A stretch of DNA of 64,000 nucleotides. Origin: Proteles cristata cristata. Its lineage: Eukaryota > Chordata > Mammalia > Carnivora > Hyaenidae. The stretch's first letter is position 1; every line of letters begins with the position of its first letter. Where the stretch lies: assembly GCA_017311185.1 (NCBI GenBank), contig JAESUZ010001269.1, positions 1,178,001-1,242,000 of the forward strand, given 5' to 3'. The notes beneath the pieces were generated by a model that ran no database searches, was not told the origin of the DNA, and saw nothing but the letters and a program-made list of their open reading frames with translations. A program made the position numbers and the translations under genes. Positions 22,911 to 34,269 of the stretch are shown here, piece after piece.

Positions 22911-23059
22911 TTATTAATGCCTTTATTAATATTTTCCATAAAAATTAACTAATTTTAATCTCCTACATTTTGATCTGGGTGTTAGTATCATTCCTATCTT
23001 TATTAAAGAAAATCTCTCTCCTAATCAAAATGCTACCTATCTTGTTTTTAATTGTGTTA

Positions 23060-23195
23060 AATTGTATTACTTAAGTTCTGGTTCCAGTTTTACCTCCTTG
23101 ATGAAATCTGTCACCATCCCATACCACTTATCTCTGTCTCCTTTAATTTCCTGATTGACACATTCTGTGTGCCAGATGATCTAGAGAGCAATTTC
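23060..23195 (+). repeat. L2 LINE fragment
   Basis: 'tttacctccttgatgaaatc' and 'tgtcaccatcccatacc' resemble the L2 3' region in forward orientation. Low certainty. Confidence 0.4.
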
Positions 23196-23244
23196 TAACA
23201 TTTTCTGCATAGTCTCTTTTTTATTATTTTCCCCATAAATGTTA

Positions 23245-23605
23245 TAGTTGGAAGCATATTTGAAAGCTAATTTTCTTATTAGGGGAAATTTCAAACATTT
23301 CAAACATAAAAGTACTGAAAATAGTATAATGGGCTCCATTACCAACTTCAGCAATGATCAACATTTGTCATTCTTGTTTCACCCATCTTCCTCATTCCTG
23401 TTTAATTTTGGCCAGAGTATTTTGAAGCATATCCCCAGACATCATGTAATTACATATATAAATAGTTGATTAAGTATGTCCAAGTGATAAGGATTTTTTT
23501 CTTATAATTGCAATGCCATTAATGTAACAAAATTAATGATAATGCTTTTATCATTTAATACCCAATGTTCAAATTTATCTAATTGCCTCAAAAATATTTT
23601 TAGCA
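23245..23605 (-). repeat. Old L1 (L1M-type) 3' segment
   Basis: 'aaatagtataatgggctcc', 'acttcagcaatgatcaacat', 'ttcaaatttatctaattgcc' and 'tcaaaaatatttttagcagt' match the same ancient L1 3' pattern as 16225-16680. Confidence 0.65.
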
Positions 23606-23765
23606 GTATGTAGTATATATATACTGTATATATATAATTATATTATATATTTATAATATATAATATAATAATATATAAATATTTTATAATTATATAATAT
23701 AATATATATACTTTTAGCAGTATATAATATATATATATACTATATATATACTGCTATATATAAAA
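23606..23765. repeat. AT-rich palindromic block with internal duplication
   Basis: Long TATATA runs. A 'ttttagcagtat' unit occurs twice (about 23599-23610 and 23711-23722), each followed by TATA-rich self-complementary sequence, suggesting a local duplication of about 110 bp. The right copy ends with 'actgctatatata', the inverse of its own start, so it can fold as a hairpin. Confidence 0.8.
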
Positions 23766-24385
23766 GGATTTTCTGTCTCCCTTTATTTTTGGAGACCCCT
23801 GCTGTGTTCTCACTGACACAGTGATGCTGTTCTGATTTCTGGGTCTCAAAGTTTTTGCCTTTGGCCTGTTCATTGACTACCCTAGCCTCATGGATTTACC
23901 TTTCCCATGAGCCTGGACAATGAAGGGGCTGAGGAGAAGTATCTTACCTCTTCTGGGTTTTGAAGCAGGGGAGAATATGAAGTCAGTGGAGAGAGAAACA
24001 TGGAAGGAGTCAGAGATAGAAACCCTGAGAGAGACAGGAACTAGAACTAGGTTAAGAAACAGAGTGATTAAGAAGGATATTTAGCTGCAGCAGTTGTAGA
24101 AATTTTGTTATATTCAGATTGAAAAAAGAGAGTGTTTAGTCAATTTATAAACTCAAAATGAACTTAATTTTGAATAAGAGGTGAAGTGTGGTAGTAGCTG
24201 GGTCGACAACAAACAAACAATTCCAAAACAACAAAACACCTAAACGCAAGTTATTTTTTAGTGAAACCCCAAGGAAAATTAAAAAAAAAAGCAAAAACAA
24301 AAAACTAGTGGAATCACTTGCTGAAGTCCTTGAAGGCACCTAGCAGTACTGTTTAAATATGTCACAGCCCTTTTAATTTTCTCTA

Positions 24386-24555
24386 ACAGTGGTTCTCAGC
24401 TATCTAACTGTCCATTAGAATTACTAGGAGCTTTGTAAACTATTGATTCTGGGCCCCTTACCCCTAACCTCAAGGTTCTGATCTAGTCTGGGGTGGGATC
24501 CATGAATCAGTGTTTTTAAAAGCCTGTTATGTGATTCCAAATGCACCAGCATTAA
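24386..24555 (+). repeat. MER5A-like hAT MITE
   Basis: 'cagtggttctcagctatc', 'ccattagaattactaggagc', 'tctgggccccttacccc', 'tctagtctggggtgggatcc' and 'gtgattccaaatgcaccagc' follow the MER5A consensus in order. The outer right inverted end is not seen. Confidence 0.85.
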
Positions 24556-24969
24556 TAATGAATTTTATAGTTATTATTTCACTATTTTTCTCCCAGTTTT
24601 AATATTGTCGTTTACTGGGAAGTCCTGTGTTGTTCCTCTTTGAACATTTTCTGTAGATTCTGTAAGCTCAGATTTATTATTTATTTACTTATTTTACTGT
24701 TTAAAAAATTTTAAGCACAGTTTCTTAACCACATAATGCTACTGCTTTTTGTGGGTTATGTTGAGACTCTTAAGCATCATTTATTAAATAATCTTATGGG
24801 AAAATCATCCTATTTCAAGCTGAAAACTTATATCCAATGAGAACTCAACTGGTTTTTAATTTGACACTGGCTGTGCTGTTTTACTCATAGTTTTACATAA
24901 GTTGATTTTCATACTCAATAGCATTATAAGCTTTTTGAGAGATTAGATTTGTGTGTAAGTGATGAAAAA

Positions 24970-25410
24970 CCAAAAATAATAGTTGCTTAAACAAACAAAC
25001 AAAAACTTTATTTCTCTCTCATATATAAATTGAATGTGGGCCTGGCATGATTCTCCATGATGTTAGATGCCTAGGATCCTTCTATTTTGCTTCTCTGCCA
25101 AGTGAATCTTCTATTTTTGTGGTTATTATGTAGTCCAAGATGAAGACAAAAGCTATCCATGATGACCACATTGCAGCAACAGAAAGGAGGTAACAAAGGA
25201 AGGGGAAAGCTCCTTCCCTTTAAGGACATTTCTCAAAAGTAGCTCAGTTCACTTGTTTACACCCAACTAAACAAACCTTAGAGCTTGGGTTCAAGAGAAG
25301 TTGGGAAACATAGTCTTTATTCTGAGTGCCTTAAGGCCAGGAAGAAATGGAGGGTACTTCATCTAGGTAGAAAGGAAGAAAAGATACTGAGGGATAGTCA
25401 GCAATCCTTA
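24970..25410. repeat. Ancient dispersed repeat, family not named
   Basis: 'aaactttatttctctctcat', 'ttgaatgtgggcctggcatg', 'gtagtccaagatgaagac' and 'gggaaacatagtctttattc' follow the pattern of the same widespread family as 8286-8640 and 34010-34265. Tentative. Confidence 0.4.
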
Positions 25411-26050
25411 TGTAAATAGTAATGACCAAGTCTTATACTTTTTTTGTATACCCAATATGCCTACCCCAGTTGCATATACAGTAGATACCTAACAGGTAAT
25501 TATCTTGATCCCAGTTAGAAGGGATTGTTTTCTGTTATTTAAAAAAATATGTATATAGTATTTTACCCACATAACTTGCTGATATTGTGGCCTATCTTGG
25601 GTTTCTAAGTGCCATTTTATTAAATTGTTCCCACAGGGCATCACATTTTAAGTTGCAGACTTTATCCAATTAGTGGTAGACTTCAGATCTAATTGGTTTA
25701 TTTGTTTTAAGATTGCTCACAATTCAGTGTTACTCTTTTATGTAAAATCCTTGTCAAAGTTTGTATGTGTGTGTGTGTATTTTCCTGAGGGTAGAGGTTG
25801 GTTCATAGTGTTTATTGGATTCCTTAGTAAATCTGCATCCCATAAAACATTAAGAATCACTGATGTAAACTAAGAAATAATATGGGCAGTTTGCTGGTAA
25901 TTTTGCCAAGTTTTTGCTTATTATCATTTGTTACTATAATACAAATATATCAAGATACTAAAAAATTTTTAGAGGGGATGACTATTCAAAGAAATACTCT
26001 CAGTCTCTCTTTTTTCAAATAAATTGTAATACTCTAATTATTTATTTTAA
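25411..26050. other. No recognised feature
   Basis: AT-rich DNA with a short (GT)n run at about 25763-25779. No repeat or exon recognised. Confidence 0.45.
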
Positions 26051-26064
26051 AAGTTTGGGTTTTG

Positions 26065-27106
26065 CTATTGGGATTACATCAACATAAAAAGCTTTTTCAC
26101 AGTTAAGGAAACCATCAACAAAACAAAAAGACAGCCCAAATAACAAAAGGTATTTGCAAATGATGCATCTGTTAAGGGGTGAATATCCAAAATACATAAA
26201 GAAATTACCAAACAATACCAAAAAAATAATACAATTAAAAAATGGACAGAGGCCATGAGCAGACACTTTTCCAAGGAAGACATACTGATGGCCAACAGAC
26301 ACATGGAGAGATACTCAATATCACTAATCACCAAGGAAATGCAAATCAAAACCACAGTAAGATATCACCTTATATTTCTCATATGGCTAGAATCAACAAG
26401 AAAGAACAAGTATTTGGCAAGGACATGGAGAAAAAGGAACCCTTGTACACTGTTGGTGAGAATGCAAACTGGTGTATTCACTGTGAAAACTGTAAGCAGG
26501 TTTCTCAAACAGTTAAAAATATAATTACCATATTCCACTATTATTTACCCAAAGTAAATAAACCACTAATTTGAAAAGATGTATGCACCCCTGTGTTTAT
26601 TGCAGCATTATTTACAATAGCCAGGTAGATATGGAAGCAATCCAAGTGTCCATACATAACTGAATGGATAAAGAACATGTGTTGAATATATATATGGAAT
26701 GGAATATTACTCATCCATAAAAAAGAATGAATCTTACCATTTGCAACATGGATCCAGAGGGAATAATGCTAAGTGAAATAAAGTCAGTCAGAGAAAGACA
26801 AACACCATATGATTTCACTCAAATATAGAATCTAAGACACAAAACCAATGAACAAAGAGAAGAAGAGACAAACAAAAAACACAGACTCTTAAATATAAAA
26901 AACAAACTGATATTTGACGGGGGGTGGGGGTGGGGGGGGATGGGTGAATGGGTGAAATTGGTGTAGGGGATTAAGAGTACACTAATTGTAATAAACACTG
27001 AGCAATGCATATAGAATTGTTGAATCACTGTACTGTATAGCTGAAACTAATATAGCACTGTATGTTAATTATACTGAAATTAAAAAATAATAAAGATTGA
27101 AAAACT
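26065..27106 (+). mobile_element. 5'-truncated L1 with perfect TSD (L1-A)
   Basis: A 1,042-bp insertion carrying the C-terminal part of L1 ORF2 and the 3' UTR. The ORF2 frame at about 26075-26530 is disrupted but shows the conserved run [15 protein letters not shown] near 26238-26282 and MQIKTT near 26338-26357. The 3' UTR has a G-rich tract (26917-26950) and ends in an A-rich tail near 27075-27105. It is flanked by the 12-bp TSD gtttgggttttg at 26053-26064 and 27107-27118, so it is an independent retrotransposition that landed just upstream of the 5' end of the long L1 that follows. The ORF2 remnant has frameshifts and stops. Confidence 0.93.
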
Positions 27107-27118
27107 GTTTGGGTTTTG

Positions 27119-28940
27119 GTCAGAGTGATGTTACCAAGATGGTGACATACGTTGTTGTTGACTTTGCACCCCTCACAAGAAGAACAAATAGCCACTGTTC
27201 AAGAACAAGACACAGCTAAAAGAATCCTAGAACATGAGAGTAAGACTGAAGCACCTCCTGCACCGCAGAGACCATGACAGATTGCAACAGATTGCATTAG
27301 AGGGGTAAGAGAAATAGCTGCATGTTGACTGCATTGCTTCTCTTCTAGGCCAGTGCATTACCATGCCTCGTGGTCTCTGCTGAGTATCTGGTTTCTCCAG
27401 TGGGAAAAGAGAAGTCAGAGGGTACAACCACTTCACCTATCAGCATTATGGGTTGCTTTACAGGAGTCCCTATTCTGATCTCCCAACATGGGGAGTGCAG
27501 GGGAATCTTCAGGGCTCAACCACTGGAAATCTGACTGTGATGGAGGGTGGGGGAGGTTATATCAACCAGCACATGGATCTTAGCAGACCAAGTTTATCCC
27601 TCCAGTGCCCAAGTAGTAATCCCGAAGTGTTGTTTTGCTCATCTGCAGAATCAAATCAGGGGTGGTCTGTGACCAAGGAAGTCATCAGAGTACAAATCTG
27701 CCTGATTCTGATCTTCAAGTGAATTTTGCCTGTCCTAGAGCCTGGTTTGCCCATGCCCAGGGAAAGAGCTAAATCACAGCCCCAGCTGCTGTGGGGAGTG
27801 TCTTCCGCCCCCATCTGATTGGAAGGACTGGCAACAATTCCTGGAAGCATTGTGGCCCAGTGGCACTCCAGCTGAGAGGTGGGAAGGCAGAGTTGGTCAT
27901 CCCTAGAACAAAGCCACTATCAGGCATGGAGTGTTCTTGTACTACACATAAGCAGTGGGATTAGTTCATAGCAAAGGCTCCAGCTACTAGCAACTGGAGA
28001 ACCTGTTTTGGAAATTGATGGCAGCCTGGAGTAGCTCTTCCACCTCCCACCCAGGCAAAGGAGCTGATACACAGACCCACCTATTGTGAAGAGAAGCAAC
28101 TTCTGACCCCATCTCATTAGAAAGACTGTAGACAACTCCTGGAAGCTGTGTGGCCCAGTAACACTTGAGCTAAGAGGTGGTCAGGCAAAGCCAGTAGTTT
28201 GCAGAATAAAGCCAATGGCCCTATTCAGTAATGGAACTTTGTGTCTAGATCAGTTTGAGATAAGACAGCAAAGAATTTTACTAGCTGTAGAGCTGTTTCT
28301 CCCACTGTACCCAGGCAGGGAATCTAATTTGTAGCCCTACTCATCACCGAATACAGCCTATCTATCTGACCAGGGAACCTAACCACAACACATGGAAAGC
28401 TGCATGGCCCATTCAACAGCCCTATATGCAGTAGCACTTGACTAGGCAACATAATCCATGGCTTCCCCCATCTGTAGAGCAAAACCAGTGACCTCACTAC
28501 ACCAGGGAATTAAATACTTTGGACTGGTTCAGATTCCCAAACAACAAGCTATACAGGCTCTGGGTGCCATCCTGCAGCTCTCCTGGGGCAGGGGTGTTAA
28601 TTCATAGCCCCAACCACTACTAAATATTGTAGCCAGTCTCTATCATCTAGTAATCCTGAACAGAGAATCCAGGCAAATGTGGAACCCATCCTACAACTGC
28701 TCTTGGGTAGGGATCCAAGCTAGCAGTTTTACCCAACTGTTCTCAGCCCGTGGCATATCCCTCATCCCTACCCCTCAGAGCTTGAACAGTTGTTTCACCT
28801 AAAAGTAGACCATAATAGATAGGTGAAGCCTATCTTAGTAGGTACATTACTAATAAATATGCTCAGGAACCCAAACTAAGGTGACTGGTGAAGAACTGTC
28901 TCTACCAAAGTAAACCTGTAAAATCTGCTAGAGTCTGATT
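27119..28940 (+). promoter_or_regulatory. L1-B 5' UTR
   Basis: About 1.8 kb of non-coding L1 leader. It contains loosely repeated segments: 'actggcaacaattcctggaa' near 27829 and 'tgtagacaactcctggaag' near 28127, each followed by '...tgtggcccagt(g/a)gcac...'; 'gctgagaggtgggaaggcag' and 'gctaagaggtggtcaggcaa' come next. These show an internal tandem duplication with a period of roughly 300 bp, as seen in monomeric L1 promoters of other mammals. Confidence 0.6.
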
Positions 28941-28944
28941 ACTC

Positions 28945-29880
28945 AAATGTGCAGATGCCAATGGAAGGATCCAAGGATCATGAAAAGTCACGTATATGAC
29001 ACACCAAAAGAATCTAGTAAAGCTGCAATAACTGACTATAAAGAAATGGAGATCTATGAACTGTCAGACAAAGAATTCAGAATGAACCTTTTAGGAAGTT
29101 TAGTGAACTACAGGCAGACAACAAAATGAGATTAGCAAAAACAATGCATGACCAAAATGACAAGTTTGACAAGAAAATAGGAGCCATCAAACACAAAAAT
29201 GAAAAAACCCTAGAAATCCTAGGGTTGAAATATACAGTTACCAACCTGAAGAATTCAATAGAGTTTCAAAAGTAGACTTGACCATGCAGAAAAATGAATG
29301 ATTTGGAGGATAGGACATTAGAAATTACCCAGAGGAGCAAAAAGAAAAAAAAAATGAGAAAGAGTGAAGAAAGCCAACAGCAATAAGGCAATGAAAAAAT
29401 GGTACTTGAATAATGGGAATTCCATAAAGATAAGAGAAAGAGAATGTGACATAAAGTATCTTTAAGGCAATAGTGGCTGAAAACTTCCTGCATCTGGGGA
29501 GAGAAATGGATATCTAGATCCCTGAAGCCCAAAGAATTCCAAATAGATTGAACTTGAATCAAAACACGTTATGATTAAATTGTCAAAAGTCAAAGACAAA
29601 GAATTTTAAGAGCAGAAAGAGAAAAGAGATATTACAAGGGGAAACCCCCCTTAAAACTATAGGCAGATTTCTCCACAGAAACTTTTTAGGCCAGGAAAGA
29701 ATGGGATGACATTTTCAAAATATTGAAAGAAAGAATAATTGTCAGCTAAGAATTCTATATCCAGTGAAACTGTTCTTCAGAAGTGAACATGGTACAAAGA
29801 CTTTCCTGAACAAACAAAAGTTGAGGGAATTCATAACTACCAGACCTGCCTTATAGGAAATGTTAAAGTGTGTTTTTTGG
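28945..29880 (+). pseudogene. L1-B ORF1 remnant
   Basis: L1 ORF1 encodes an RNA-binding chaperone with a coiled coil. Here only fragments read: a 60-codon piece (28947-29129) that includes TDYKEMEIYELSDKEFRMNL, a phrase typical of old L1 ORF1 N-terminal regions. Further on is a stretch at about 29640-29860 ('ttctccacagaaactttttag', 'aagaattctatatccagtg', 'accagacctgccttatagg') that matches the end of ORF1 in ancient L1s. Stops break the frame throughout. Confidence 0.75.
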
Positions 29881-31857
29881 TGAAAATAAAATAACACTAA
29901 TTAACATCACGAAAACAAGTACAGTGTAAATTTCATAGGTAATGGTAAACATATAGTCATAATTAGATTCTGCAATATAGTAATAGTAGTGAATAATTCA
30001 CTTAAAGCTCTAGTTTAAAAATGTTTTAAATGAATACAGTAAAAATAACCATAATAATCTGTTATTAGACAATATAAAAATATGAATATTGTAACATAAT
30101 CACCTAGAATGTTAGAAGTAAAAGTGTAAAGTTTATACTCTGTTGATGTTGTTATCAGTTTAAAAGAGGGTGTTATCAATTTAAGATATTTTATATAAGC
30201 CTCATAGTTACCACAAAGGAAAATCCTGTAGTAATTACACAAAAGAACATGATAAAGAAGTCAAAGCATTTCGATACCAAAAGACATCAAATACCTAAAA
30301 AGACAGCAAGATAAGGAACAGTTGATCTACAAAACAACTAGGAAACAATATACAAAATGATAATAGGAACGGCTTACCTAACAATAATTACTTAAACAAA
30401 AAAGGGTAAAATCTCTAGTTAAAAAACATTGAATGGTACAATGCATTAAAAAATAAAAACGAGATCCAGCAACATATGCTTACAGAGACTCACTTAAGCC
30501 CTAAAGACACACAGAGACTGAGTAAAGGAATAGAAAAGAATCAACGTCCCCCACCCCCAAACAAAACAAAACAAAAACCCCACCAGGGGTAGTTATACTT
30601 CTACCAGACAAACTAGACTTTAAAGTAAAATTGGTTCAAAAGAGACAAGGTCATTATATAATGATAAAGGGGTCAAAATTTAAGAAAATATAACAATTGT
30701 AGATATTTATGCAACCAGCATTGGATCACATAAATATATAAAACAAAAGCTAAGAGATATAAAAGGAGAAATAAATAGTTGGGGGCTTTAATACTCCATT
30801 GTCAACAATGGATAGATCAACCAGAGAGAGGATCGCTAAGGAAACCCTTGATTTGAACAACAGTATAGACACAATGGACCTAACAGACACAGAACATTCT
30901 ATTCAACCACACCAGGATACACATTCTTCTCAACTACACATGGAACATTTTCTAGGATAGACCACGTTTTAAGGTCAAAAAAGTCTTAGCAAATTCAAGA
31001 AGATTGGAATCATACCAAGTATCTTTTCTGACTTCAACGGTATGAAGCCAGAAAGAAATAACAAGAGGAAACCTGGAAAATTCACAAACACATGGAAATT
31101 ATAAAAAACTCTTCTGAACAATCAGTGGATTAAAGAACAAGTTAAAAGGGGAATACAAAAAGTTTTTTGAGACAAATGAAAGTACAAACATAATATACCA
31201 GAACTTGTGGGATGCAGCAAAAGCAGGTCTAAGAGGGAAGATCATAGCAATAAATGCTTATGTTAAGAAGCAAGGAAGATCACAAATAAACAGTCTAACT
31301 CTACACCTTAAGGAACTAGAAAAAGAAAAACTGAGCCCAATGTTAGATGAAAGAAGATAATAAAGATTAGAGTTCATGTAAATGAAACAGAACAGAAAAA
31401 AAATTAGTAAAAGATTAACCAAACTAGAGTTGGTTCTTTGAAAAGATAAAATTTACAAATGCTTGGCTATACTAATCAAGGAAGAAAGAGAAAGGACTGA
31501 AACCTATAAAATTATATGTGAAAAAAGAATCATTAAAACTGATACCACAAAAATTGCAAAGTATCATAAGAGACTACTATGAACAACCAGATGCCAACAA
31601 ACTGGAGAACCTGGAAGAAATGGAAAAATTCTAGAAACACAGAAATCACCAAGACTGAATCAGAAAGAAACAGAAAATCTGAAGAGACCGATTATTAGTA
31701 AGGAGGTGGTCTTATAGAAAAAAAAATCTCTCAATGAAGAAAAGCTCAGGACCAGATGGCTTCTCTGGTAAATTTTACTAAATATTTAAAGAACACTCCC
31801 CAAACTCATTTTATGAGACCAGCATTATCCTGAAATAAAAACCAGAAAAAGACACTA

Positions 31858-31935
31858 TTAAATAAATAAATAAATAAATAAATAAATGCTTTGACAAATA
31901 CAAAAAAAAAAAAAGAAAGAAAGAAAGAAAGAAAC
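31858..31935. repeat. (AAAT)n and (GAAA)n simple repeats
   Basis: About seven AAAT units at 31858-31887, then a poly-A run and five GAAA units at 31913-31934, all inside L1-B. They probably mark a lost A-tailed insertion or local slippage. Confidence 0.9.
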
Positions 31936-32448
31936 AAAAGAACACTACAGGCCAATATTGCTGATAAATATAGTTGCAAAAATTCTCAGTAAATTACTAG
32001 CAAACCAAATTTAGCAGCACATTAAAAGGATCATGATCAAACACATTGAAAAGCCTCATGATCAAGTGGGATTCATCTCTGGAATACAAAGATGGTTCAA
32101 CATATGCAAATTATAGAATTTATATCACATTGATAGAATGAAAGAAAAGAGTCATATGGTCATCTCAATAGATGTAGAAAAAGCATTTGACATATTCAAC
32201 ATCCATTCATATAAAAACAACTAATTACACATGGAAGGAACATATCTCAACATGATAAAAGGCCATATGTGACAAACACACAGCTAACATTATAATCAGT
32301 AGTGAAAGGTTGAATGCTTTTCCTCTAAGATCAAGAAGAAAACAAAGGTACCCATTCTCCCCACTCCTATTCAAGATAGTTACCTGGAAATCCTAGCTAG
32401 AATAATTAGTCAAGAAAGAGAATAAAATGTATCAGAATTAGAAAGAAA

Positions 32449-32560
32449 GGGGTGCCTGGCTGGCTCATTTGATAGAGCATGTGACTCTTGCTCTTGAAGT
32501 TGTGAGTTCAAGCCCCACATTGGGCTTAGAGCTTACTAAAAAACAAATTTTAAAAAAAGA
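32449..32560 (+). mobile_element. Short tRNA-derived SINE without CT-rich body
   Basis: Starts ggggtgcctggctggctc, with A-box-like 'tggctcatttgatagagcat', B-box-like 'gtgagttcaagcccc' and a short 'attgggcttagagcttac' segment straight into an A-rich tail. It lacks the CT-rich body of the other Can-SINEs, so it belongs to an older, shorter Can-SINE type. It interrupts the reverse-transcriptase region of L1-B and so is younger than that element. Flanks 'ttagaaagaa' and 'ttaggaagaa' could be a decayed TSD. Confidence 0.9.
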
Positions 32561-33194
32561 TTTAGGAAGAAGTAAAATTGTTTCTATTTGCAGATGACAT
32601 GATTTTTATATGCAGAAAATTCTAAAGAAAACCATTAATCTACTCACTGAATTCAGTAAAGTTACAGGATACAGAATTAGCATATGAAAGTCAGTCATGT
32701 TTCTATACACTAACAATGAATTTTGTGAAAAAAATCAATCCCATTTACAGTAACATCACAAACAGTAAAATACTTAGGAATAAATTTAGCAAAGGAGATG
32801 AAAGACTCTACTTTGAAAGCTACGAGACATTGATGAAAGAAATGGAAGTGGACAAAATAAATGGAAAATTATCACATGTTCCATGGATTGGAAGAATTAA
32901 TAGTGTTAAAATGTGATCACTACCAAAAGCCATCTATAGATTTAATGCAATCCTTATTAAGATTCTCATTTTATTCTTTTTATTCAAAATTCTCTACATT
33001 TTAACAGATGTAGAAAAAACATTCATAAAATTTATATGGAACCACAAAAGACTCCAAATACTCAAAGAAATCCTGACAAAGGAGAACAAAGCAGAAGGCA
33101 TCACATTTCCTGATTTTGAGGAATACTATAAAGCTATAGTCATCAAAACAATATGGAATTGGTATGAAAACAGTCTATATGGACTCAGTATGGA

Positions 33195-33794
33195 TGAGAA
33201 ATGTTGTTGGTTTAAATGAAATTTAGGAGATTTTTGCTCTTTATTTACAATCTAATTAGGAAAATAAGAAAAAAAAGAAGAGATTATGAGAAAACTGAGT
33301 AGTTATTAAGTTATATAATACGTTATACAATCACTGTGCAGAGTGGAGTCTACAGTTGAATCTGTATGAGTACAATATGAGCTGAAGTAGCACATCTGTG
33401 GCTCCTGAGAGAAATATTAAACTACTATTGCAGTATCTTCCCAGACTGGCTATTTTATTGAAGGTCATACTCCTCTTGTCACCTATTGGAAATTCCATCT
33501 ATAATTTTTATTTGAGCTTTTCCTCCCTTTTCCAGTGATACAATCTTACCCTAACTACCCACCAAAGACAACAACACAGGATTCTTTGTAGTGTGTTGAT
33601 GGCATTTTGAAACCAAAAGGACATGGCACATGCAAGTAAGCTGTGTATCTGGATATCTGCATGATGCTGGGCAAGAATTGCATGCCTCCATCTTGGGAAT
33701 CAATGTACCAGCCCTAGAGTGAAGGAGTCTTTGGACTTTAAAACCAGTCTCCTTGGCAGAATTTTGGTTTTGAATGGAAAAAAGAACCTGAGAA

Positions 33795-33795
<1 letters not shown>
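33195..33795. other. No recognised feature
   Basis: DNA directly downstream of the broken end of L1-B. No poly-A or TSD is visible here. Confidence 0.45.

Positions 33796-33796
<1 letters not shown>

Positions 33797-33842
<46 letters not shown>
33797..33842. repeat. (TG)n microsatellite
   Basis: About 22 uninterrupted GT dinucleotides; likely length-polymorphic. Confidence 0.97.
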
Positions 33843-33844
<2 letters not shown>

Positions 33845-34009
33845 ATACAGTGGTGGTAATGGTGAATTTCACAGATGGGGAAGAATTCCTAGGAACACTG
33901 AAGAAACAAGAAGGTCTTTGTCTTTTAGCTTTTTGAATGATATCAGAGATAGACTCCTGGAACTAACATCTGGTATCTAGGGAGTCAGATGCTATGTTGC
34001 AAAACTCTT

Positions 34010-34265
34010 TTATTCACCGGGATAGATCATATTGTAGTAACAAGCCACTCCCAAATCCAAATGGTTTAAATAACAAAGGAATATTTCTTGCTCCCACTGT
34101 ATGTCCACCGGGTCACCAGAGGGCTTTGACTACATTGTTGTCCTCACTCTGGGACCTGCGTTGAGCAAGCAGGAACCATTTAGAATACTGCTGGGCAAGA
34201 TGGCAGAGGGAGGACAAACAACTCTGTAGGGTCTAGGGTCTATATCACTCTGGCTTAGAATAACT
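34010..34265. repeat. Ancient dispersed repeat, family not named
   Basis: 'attgtagtaacaagccactc', 'aaatggtttaaataacaaag' and 'aatatttcttgctcccactg' then 'gggcaagatggcagagggag' follow the same family as 8286-8640. Confidence 0.5.
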
Positions 34266-34269
34266 CAAA

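Larger units (their letters stand above)
27119..33190 (+). mobile_element. Old long L1, 5' end kept, 3' end lost (L1-B)
   Basis: About 6 kb in one orientation: a 5' UTR, an ORF1 region and ORF2 through most of its reverse-transcriptase and thumb regions. The caagatgg motif at 27135-27142 matches the YY1 site that L1 promoters carry about 10-20 bp from their start, so the 5' end is close to 27119. The element stops at about 33190, where ORF2 would still need its C-terminal part; no 3' UTR or poly-A tail follows. L1 copies are normally truncated at the 5' end, so this one has probably lost its 3' end by deletion or rearrangement. Many stops and frameshifts make it inactive. A short SINE (32449-32560) and A-rich simple repeats (31858-31935) interrupt it. 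Confidence 0.9.
30540..33190 (+). pseudogene. L1-B ORF2 remnant (endonuclease and reverse transcriptase)
   Basis: ORF2 encodes an apurinic-type endonuclease followed by reverse transcriptase. Endonuclease-region phrases appear at about 30870-30970 (MDLTDTEHSIQPH, then a stop at the 'FLG' position). DVEKAFD at about 32171-32191 corresponds to the first catalytic aspartate motif of the RT, and LFADDMI at about 32584-32604 is the F/YADD active-site motif. A 66-codon open piece at 32716-32916 contains NSKILRNKFSKGDERLYFES and the WIGRINSVKM block. The last recognisable block is [17 protein letters not shown] at about 33124-33174. Multiple stops, plus the SINE insertion between the two RT motifs, leave it dead. 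Confidence 0.88.

Noticed and set aside
26053..33195. L1-A plus L1-B as one inverted-order L1
   Set aside because: L1-A has its own perfect 12-bp TSD, so independent insertion is simpler; kept only as an alternative.
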